Assembly (NCBI GenBank): GCA_009377525.1
Contig: WHTW01000065.1
Span: 1 to 40,621 of the forward strand
Source: Rhodospirillales bacterium
GTDB lineage: Bacteria > Pseudomonadota > Alphaproteobacteria > Reyranellales > Reyranellaceae
Reading direction: 5' to 3'
Length of the DNA: 40,621 nt
The notes under the pieces were generated by a model, which worked only from the letters and a program-made list of their open reading frames with translations, was not told the DNA's origin and searched no databases. Of the stretch, positions 33,309-40,621 are shown in pieces. The translations under genes and the position numbers were made by a program. The stretch's first letter is position 1; the number at the start of each line of letters is the position of its first letter.

Positions 33309-33548
33309 GGCTGCCGCGTGACCTCTCCGGTATCGATCTTGCAAGTGCGCTGCGCAAGGTCGGCTACCAGATCGTTTCGGCAGTCAGGAAGTCATATTCG
33401 AATGACTCGCCTGACAGGCGAGCAGCATCACGTGACAATCCCGGCGCATGATCCGCTGATGATCGGCACGCTCGCTGCGATCCTGAGCGATGTGGCGTCC
33501 CATTTGAAACTCGGCCGAGACGATCTGATAAAGCGTCCTTTTGACTGA
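33305..33548 (+). pseudogene. HicA-like toxin, frameshifted
   Basis: The first frame encodes MRLPRDLSGIDLASALRKVG, the normal HicA N-terminus, to about 33375. The next frame then continues with RQSGSHIRMTRL, HHVTIPAHDPLMIGTLAAIL and KLGRDDLIKRPFD to 33548, the dsRBD-like core with the catalytic-histidine motif GSHIRM. A single-base shift would restore an 80-residue toxin. Either the toxin is dead or the base call is wrong. Confidence 0.78.
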
Positions 33549-33670
33549 CCTGTCCCGGGGCGCTTCGTCAAAACGACGCGCGCGCCGGCAGTGCATGACG
33601 GTGGCCAGCTTCTCGCCTGTAGCCCCCGCGCCTATCAGGGTATGATCGCTCGTCATTGAGGAGTTGAACC

Positions 33671-34648
33671 TTGAAGCAATCGGGACGGCGTTGGATGCGC
33701 GCGGCGGTTCTTGCCGGCACCGCAGTTTTTGCCATTGCTTCATCCGGCAATGCGCAGACGGTGACGTTGGGACCGGAAGGTGTCACGCAGAGCGAAGGAT
33801 TGGGCCGCGCATTCCAGACCTTTTCCATCCTGGGCGGAACCCCGGGGATCGCGGCCGCGCGGTACTACAGCAACTTTGACCTCAACAGCTTCCAGCTGCC
33901 AATCGGTCATAGCTTCGATCCAATCGAAGGCGGCTTCCTCTCGGGTGTGGCGCCCTATGCAGAGATCACCCTCGGTTACCTGACAGGCAGTCAGACCTTC
34001 CCCCTGACCAGCGACGGCAACTCTCCGAACAGCGTAAAGCTCACATTCAATGCCTGGTCGGCACTTGCCGGCGGTGGGATCGACGTTCCCTTGGGGAACG
34101 GCTTCAAGGTCCGGCCAATCGTGCTCGCCGGATACTCGTACGTCGGCGGTGACGCGCACTTCTTCGGTCCCAACTCGGTCCTTGCGCGCTCTCAGGTCAG
34201 CGGCATCCTCAGCGACGCGTCCTTGAGCTCCGTGTTGCTGGGAGGCGCACTGGAACTCATCTACGAGACTCCGCTTCGCGGCGACACGAACCTCAGAGCA
34301 CAGGCCCGCTACAATGAGCTCGTTGCGCTGGTGACAGGAGCATCGAGCAGCGCTCTCCAAGGCAATGACAGCTTCGGCGTAGCAAACGGGTCCGTAACTC
34401 TCACCGGCCCGACAGGTTGGCACATTGCCGCCAACGCCGTGCGCTGGCTGGGGTACGCCAAGGGCACGTGGCTTCCGGATACCAATCCCAGCGTACTGGG
34501 GTTCAACGCGTTCGCCGAGGTCGGCGGGGGACTGCAGATCATCGCACCGGGCGTCATTCGTGGTGTGCAAGGAGCGACAGTACGCGCATCTGCCATTGCG
34601 GGTCCGGGCGTCACCGCCTGGCTGGTTAGCGCCGCTCTGAACTTCTGA
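33671..34648 (+). CDS. Outer-membrane beta-barrel-like protein
   Basis: A 325-residue protein starting at a TTG with GAGGAG upstream. It has a Sec signal peptide (VLAGTAVFAIASSGNAQ, cleaved near residue 29) and then alternating hydrophobic strands rich in Gly, Tyr and Phe, ending in LNF, as expected for an outer-membrane barrel terminal phenylalanine. I do not recognise a specific family. It lies alone between HicAB and the type I R-M operon and shows no coupling to either. It could be a porin-like or autotransporter-like barrel. Confidence 0.7.
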   Translation: MKQSGRRWMRAAVLAGTAVFAIASSGNAQTVTLGPEGVTQSEGLGRAFQTFSILGGTPGIAAARYYSNFDLNSFQLPIGHSFDPIEGGFLSGVAPYAEITLGYLTGSQTFPLTSDGNSPNSVKLTFNAWSALAGGGIDVPLGNGFKVRPIVLAGYSYVGGDAHFFGPNSVLARSQVSGILSDASLSSVLLGGALELIYETPLRGDTNLRAQARYNELVALVTGASSSALQGNDSFGVANGSVTLTGPTGWHIAANAVRWLGYAKGTWLPDTNPSVLGFNAFAEVGGGLQIIAPGVIRGVQGATVRASAIAGPGVTAWLVSAALNF

Positions 34649-34737
34649 TCGATAGCGGACTGGATCAGCGGATCTTGACGCCGTCACGTCTTTTGATGCA
34701 CTCGATTTTCGTGAACAACGTCATGACGTCGTGCGAC

Positions 34738-37982
<3,245 letters not shown>

Positions 37983-37986
<4 letters not shown>

Positions 37987-38489
37987 GGCTGCCCCGGTCC
38001 GCCGCCGAGAACGAACCGGGCGCGCTCGCGCCGCAGCATCTCGTAGGGGCTGACGCAGGGCAGGCCCAGCCCGATGCAGGCATTCGGGATCTTGATCTTG
38101 CGGACCGATTCGGACGGCACCTCGTGCGTGACGACGACGAAGCTGTGGGCGAGGGCGTGCGCCACGAGCCAGTAGTCGGCCACCTGCAAGAAGGTCGCGA
38201 CGGCGGCCGGCTCGTAGGACTGTCCCGTTGCCCAGATGCTGACGCGAGTCAGGGCCGGCGGGATTTGGTCATCCGGCGGCATGAAGAAGGAGGCGCCGCG
38301 GGCCGCCGCCCAAGTGGAGAACTCGTCCTCGACACCCTGCAGCTCGCCACCCACCTTGTCGATGCTGGCGACGTTGCCGTCTCCGTTCTGCTGAAGCAGC
38401 CATTCCCAGAAGGCCGGACAGAAGTCGAAGCCGTAATGCAGGTTCTTTGCCTGGATGAAGATGTTGGCGTCGAGCAGGTAGCGGATCAA
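37983..38489 (-). CDS. DUF4411-family PIN-like protein
   Basis: A 168-residue protein starting LIRYLLDANIFIQAKN, where the Asp at residue 7 and later acidic residues (VGGELQGVEDEF, VADYWLVAHA) form a PIN-type nuclease pattern. DUF4411 members are often paired with an XRE/ImmA-IrrE gene as here. The TTG start overlaps the upstream stop by TTGA, and the end overlaps hsdR. It is probably a toxin or effector nuclease; the alternative is a regulatory nuclease of the R-M system. Confidence 0.86.
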
Positions 38490-39640
38490 AGCATGACCCC
38501 CACTTCCCGGCCGATGCGGTTGAACGTCTCGGTCTTGGCGACTCCGAGCATGCGGAAGGCATCGCGATACAGCGTCTGGCCTTCGAGGGTGCTCTCGACT
38601 AGCGCCCGCGCGAAGCGGCGGCTGACTCGCGACAGCGTGGTCCGGTAGAAGTCGCCACCGCCGGCGCCGCTGCCCGCGATCTCGCGCAGCCGGGCGCGTT
38701 CGGCGGCCCATGCAGCCTCGAAAGCCGCGCGGTCGAGCCAGTGCGCATCGAGTAGCCGGCGCAGGATGACGAGCGTGCTGACCTTGAACCGCCGCGCCAG
38801 CCGGCGCAGCGCCTCGTCGAGCCCCTCGTCCTCGCGCAGCTCGGGGCGGAGCGCCGCCAGCGGCACCAGCAGCTGGGCGGCGACGGCGTTGCACCACACT
38901 TCCTCGCGGCGATAGCCGCGCAGAGGTGCGGCGCTGGCGTTCGACACGGCCGAGCTGCCGAGCCAGAGATGGGCGAGCTCGTGCGCGAGGGTGAACATCT
39001 GGCCAGACTTCGTGTCGGCGCCGTTGATGAAGACGAGCGGCGCGCGGCGGTCCGCGAGCGCGAATCCGCGAAACTCCTCGGGGTCCAGGAGGCGGTGGGT
39101 GTTGCTGAGCACGACACCGCTCAACATCACGAGCACGCCGATCCGCTCGGCCTGCACGATGAACAGGCGCAGGGCTTCCTCCCAGGTGCGGCACTCGGCC
39201 CGCGCCCGCAGATCGAAGCCGAGCGTGCGGGCCATCTCGGTGGCGAGAGTCTCGGGGGCACTGCCGAGCGAGGCACTGCCGACGAAGCCGACTTCCGGCT
39301 GTCGAGTCGTCTGCGCGAACTCGCGATACCATCCCTGTCGTTCCTGGCAGGCGTAGACCATGTCTAGAAGGTTTGGGCTCGCGAGCCGCACGCCCTGACT
39401 GGCAGCGGTGCGAAAGTCGGGGATGGGCAGCGACTCTTCAGGCGGCATTGGCAGGAAGAGGTAGCCGATCGGTACATGCACAGCCTTCGCGAAGGCCTCG
39501 AGCTGCTTCAGGGTCGGCCTTGCGTCACCGGACTCCCAGGCGGCGAGCTTTGGGAAGCGGCGCTTGAGGTCAGTCCCCTCCAGCCCGGCGCGCTCGCGCG
39601 CCCACGCCAACATGTTGGACGCGACCGCCACGCGCTTCAT
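38486..39640 (-). CDS. XRE-family regulator with ImmA/IrrE zinc protease domain
   Basis: The 384-residue protein has an N-terminal helix-turn-helix (LAWARERAG to LFLPMPPEE, about 11-69) and a C-terminal metalloprotease domain with H220-E-L-A-H224 in FTLAHELAHLW and a third ligand near E247 in EEVWCNAVAAQLLVP. ImmA/IrrE proteases cleave a repressor on a signal. The fusion is a typical antitoxin/sensor partner of DUF4411 genes. Its ATG overlaps the hsdS stop by ATGA. Confidence 0.88.
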   Translation of the reverse strand: MKRVAVASNMLAWARERAGLEGTDLKRRFPKLAAWESGDARPTLKQLEAFAKAVHVPIGYLFLPMPPEESLPIPDFRTAASQGVRLASPNLLDMVYACQERQGWYREFAQTTRQPEVGFVGSASLGSAPETLATEMARTLGFDLRARAECRTWEEALRLFIVQAERIGVLVMLSGVVLSNTHRLLDPEEFRGFALADRRAPLVFINGADTKSGQMFTLAHELAHLWLGSSAVSNASAAPLRGYRREEVWCNAVAAQLLVPLAALRPELREDEGLDEALRRLARRFKVSTLVILRRLLDAHWLDRAAFEAAWAAERARLREIAGSGAGGGDFYRTTLSRVSRRFARALVESTLEGQTLYRDAFRMLGVAKTETFNRIGREVGVML

Positions 39641-40620
39641 GCGGCGGCCACTGCGGTTTGCTCGACATCCCGGATTCGGATTTCACCGGACATGAGCCTC
39701 GGAAGAAGCAGGTCGCGCGTCTCGGTAAGAGTTCGGGTTTCGAGGACATTTGCAACGATTCGATCGATGAGTGGGCTTACAGTCCGATTGAAAGCTGTAA
39801 GTACGTGCGTGGATGGAATGCATATTCCAAACTTCTCCATACGACTCCAGCTGGTCCTTGGCATCTTCGTGCCGTATGCGGTTCTGTCTGTGTAGGCGAC
39901 AAATTCGTCTTGCGATATGCAGCTGATTACGAATGGTCTGTCGTCAGGACTCCTAGAATTCAAGACTACGATATCCGTCGAACAGATTCCGTTTACGGGC
40001 GCGATGCCCACCTTATGAAAGTAAGGTCGAAGTTTGCCAAAAAGGAGATCTCCACCCGAAAATGCGGTCTTACCGCTTGTGACTTTGGCCGCCCTTCCCC
40101 AAGCATCGAGAGCGATGGAACGGCGCGGCATGTGTTCCAAGCCGATATACGGAGTTTCTGCCGAAACGAACTCAGGCTTCACGGATTGTCCAGTTTGCAA
40201 TGCGATGTCGCCGAGTTGCCCGCGCCTCCAACCGACCGGAATTCCACCGTCTCCAGTTTCCTTAGGAAACGCTTCCCAGACATCGCGCGCAAGGTAGGGT
40301 GGACTATCCGTGGCCTTCGCGCGTGTTGGTCCAAAATCAATGAACCAATCCTTGAAGATTGCGTGCGCCATCGCTTCGAATGTCGTATTCATGCGGCGAT
40401 TGACGTCGATCTTTTCATCTAGCGAATCCAGAACCTCGGCAACGATCTCTTGTTCCCTCAGAGAAGGCGCAAGGAAGCTGAATCGCCGTATGATTCCTTC
40501 GTTCAAGTTCGGCATAGTAGCGCCGATCGCGTGGTGGCGGAGCCACTCTCGCGAAGTGCGATCCATTAGTCTTACTGCGTCATAAGCGGAGGCGTTTTTG
40601 CCGGAGGTTTCTTCGTGCGC
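39637..40620 (-). CDS. hsdS: Type I restriction-modification specificity subunit, 5'-truncated by window edge
   Basis: The open frame runs off the window end, so the first target-recognition domain is missing; at least 327 residues are seen. The remaining part has the end of TRD1 (YDAVRLMDRTSREWLRHHAIG, in blocks), the central conserved helix LREQEIVAEVLDSLDEKIDVN, TRD2 (GIPVGWRRGQLGDIALQTGQ onward) and the C-terminal helix LTETRDLLLPRLMSGEI. It directs methylation and cutting to a bipartite site. Visibly lower GC than the neighbouring catabolic genes suggests acquisition. HsdM is expected beyond the right edge. Confidence 0.92.
   Translation of the reverse strand, partial: AHEETSGKNASAYDAVRLMDRTSREWLRHHAIGATMPNLNEGIIRRFSFLAPSLREQEIVAEVLDSLDEKIDVNRRMNTTFEAMAHAIFKDWFIDFGPTRAKATDSPPYLARDVWEAFPKETGDGGIPVGWRRGQLGDIALQTGQSVKPEFVSAETPYIGLEHMPRRSIALDAWGRAAKVTSGKTAFSGGDLLFGKLRPYFHKVGIAPVNGICSTDIVVLNSRSPDDRPFVISCISQDEFVAYTDRTAYGTKMPRTSWSRMEKFGICIPSTHVLTAFNRTVSPLIDRIVANVLETRTLTETRDLLLPRLMSGEIRIRDVEQTAVAAA
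40567..40620 (-). repeat. Right copy of 54-bp terminal inverted repeat
   Basis: The stretch is inside the hsdS coding region and is the reverse complement of 1-54 with one mismatch. Here it is naturally in frame, so this is the likely original copy. The match ends exactly where hsdS continues with ATGGAT and the left copy diverges. Confidence 0.9.
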
Positions 40621-40621
40621 A

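Overview
The window is GC-rich, densely coding DNA of alphaproteobacterial character. It has overlapping ATGA-type gene junctions, frequent GTG/TTG starts, valine and glutaryl-CoA catabolism genes, NitT/TauT and Ugp-type ABC transporters, and many short palindromic interspersed repeats. A Reyranella-like or related soil/water alphaproteobacterium would fit, but I cannot fix the genus from sequence alone. The window looks like a whole contig: its two ends carry the same 54 bp in inverted orientation, and the right-hand copy is internal hsdS coding sequence.

Layout. (1) 1-2010, minus strand: Nudix hydrolase, hemB and a frameshifted small membrane protein. (2) 2069-9485, plus strand: a valine-degradation set (isobutyryl-CoA-type dehydrogenase, 3-hydroxyisobutyryl-CoA hydrolase, 3-hydroxyisobutyrate dehydrogenase), then two GSTs, a HAD hydrolase, a MaoC hydratase, an ABM-fold monooxygenase and CorA. 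(3) 9605-14232, minus strand: TauE/SafE exporter, glutaryl-CoA dehydrogenase and a NitT/TauT-type ABC transporter. (4) 14294-22672, plus strand: a catabolic cluster of tightly overlapping genes (TIM-barrel isomerase, enolase-superfamily enzyme, epimerase, GNAT), followed by a DapA-family enzyme, an amidase, a membrane protein and an amidohydrolase. (5) 22673-25720, minus strand: a Ugp-like sugar ABC transporter without its ATPase.

(6) 26098-29712, minus strand, is the most interesting part. A thioredoxin-reductase-like flavoprotein with a CASC motif is followed by a gene that only makes sense if an in-frame TGA is read as selenocysteine. The codons TGA-GGA-AGC-TGT spell the motif U-G-S-C, and an 11-bp hairpin with a G-initial apical loop lies 19 nt after the TGA, as expected for a bacterial SECIS. 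Two closely packed paralogous genes of unknown function follow, sharing three cysteine positions. I read the four genes as one redox system: a dedicated reductase, a selenoprotein, and two paralogous enzymes or scaffolds.

(7) 25877-40621 is otherwise accessory DNA. It holds a decayed ParD gene, a HI1419/HI1420-type toxin-antitoxin operon with a palindromic operator and an apparently leaderless promoter, a PadR operon with a palindrome over its start codon, remnants of a RelE-type and a PIN-like gene, a 3' half of tRNA-Glu (possible integration scar), HicB with a frameshifted HicA, and an outer-membrane protein. The last part is a type I restriction-modification operon (hsdS partial, then hsdR) with an XRE-ImmA/IrrE protease gene and a DUF4411 PIN-like gene inserted between the two. 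No CRISPR array, rRNA operon, complete tRNA, integrase or insertion sequence was seen.
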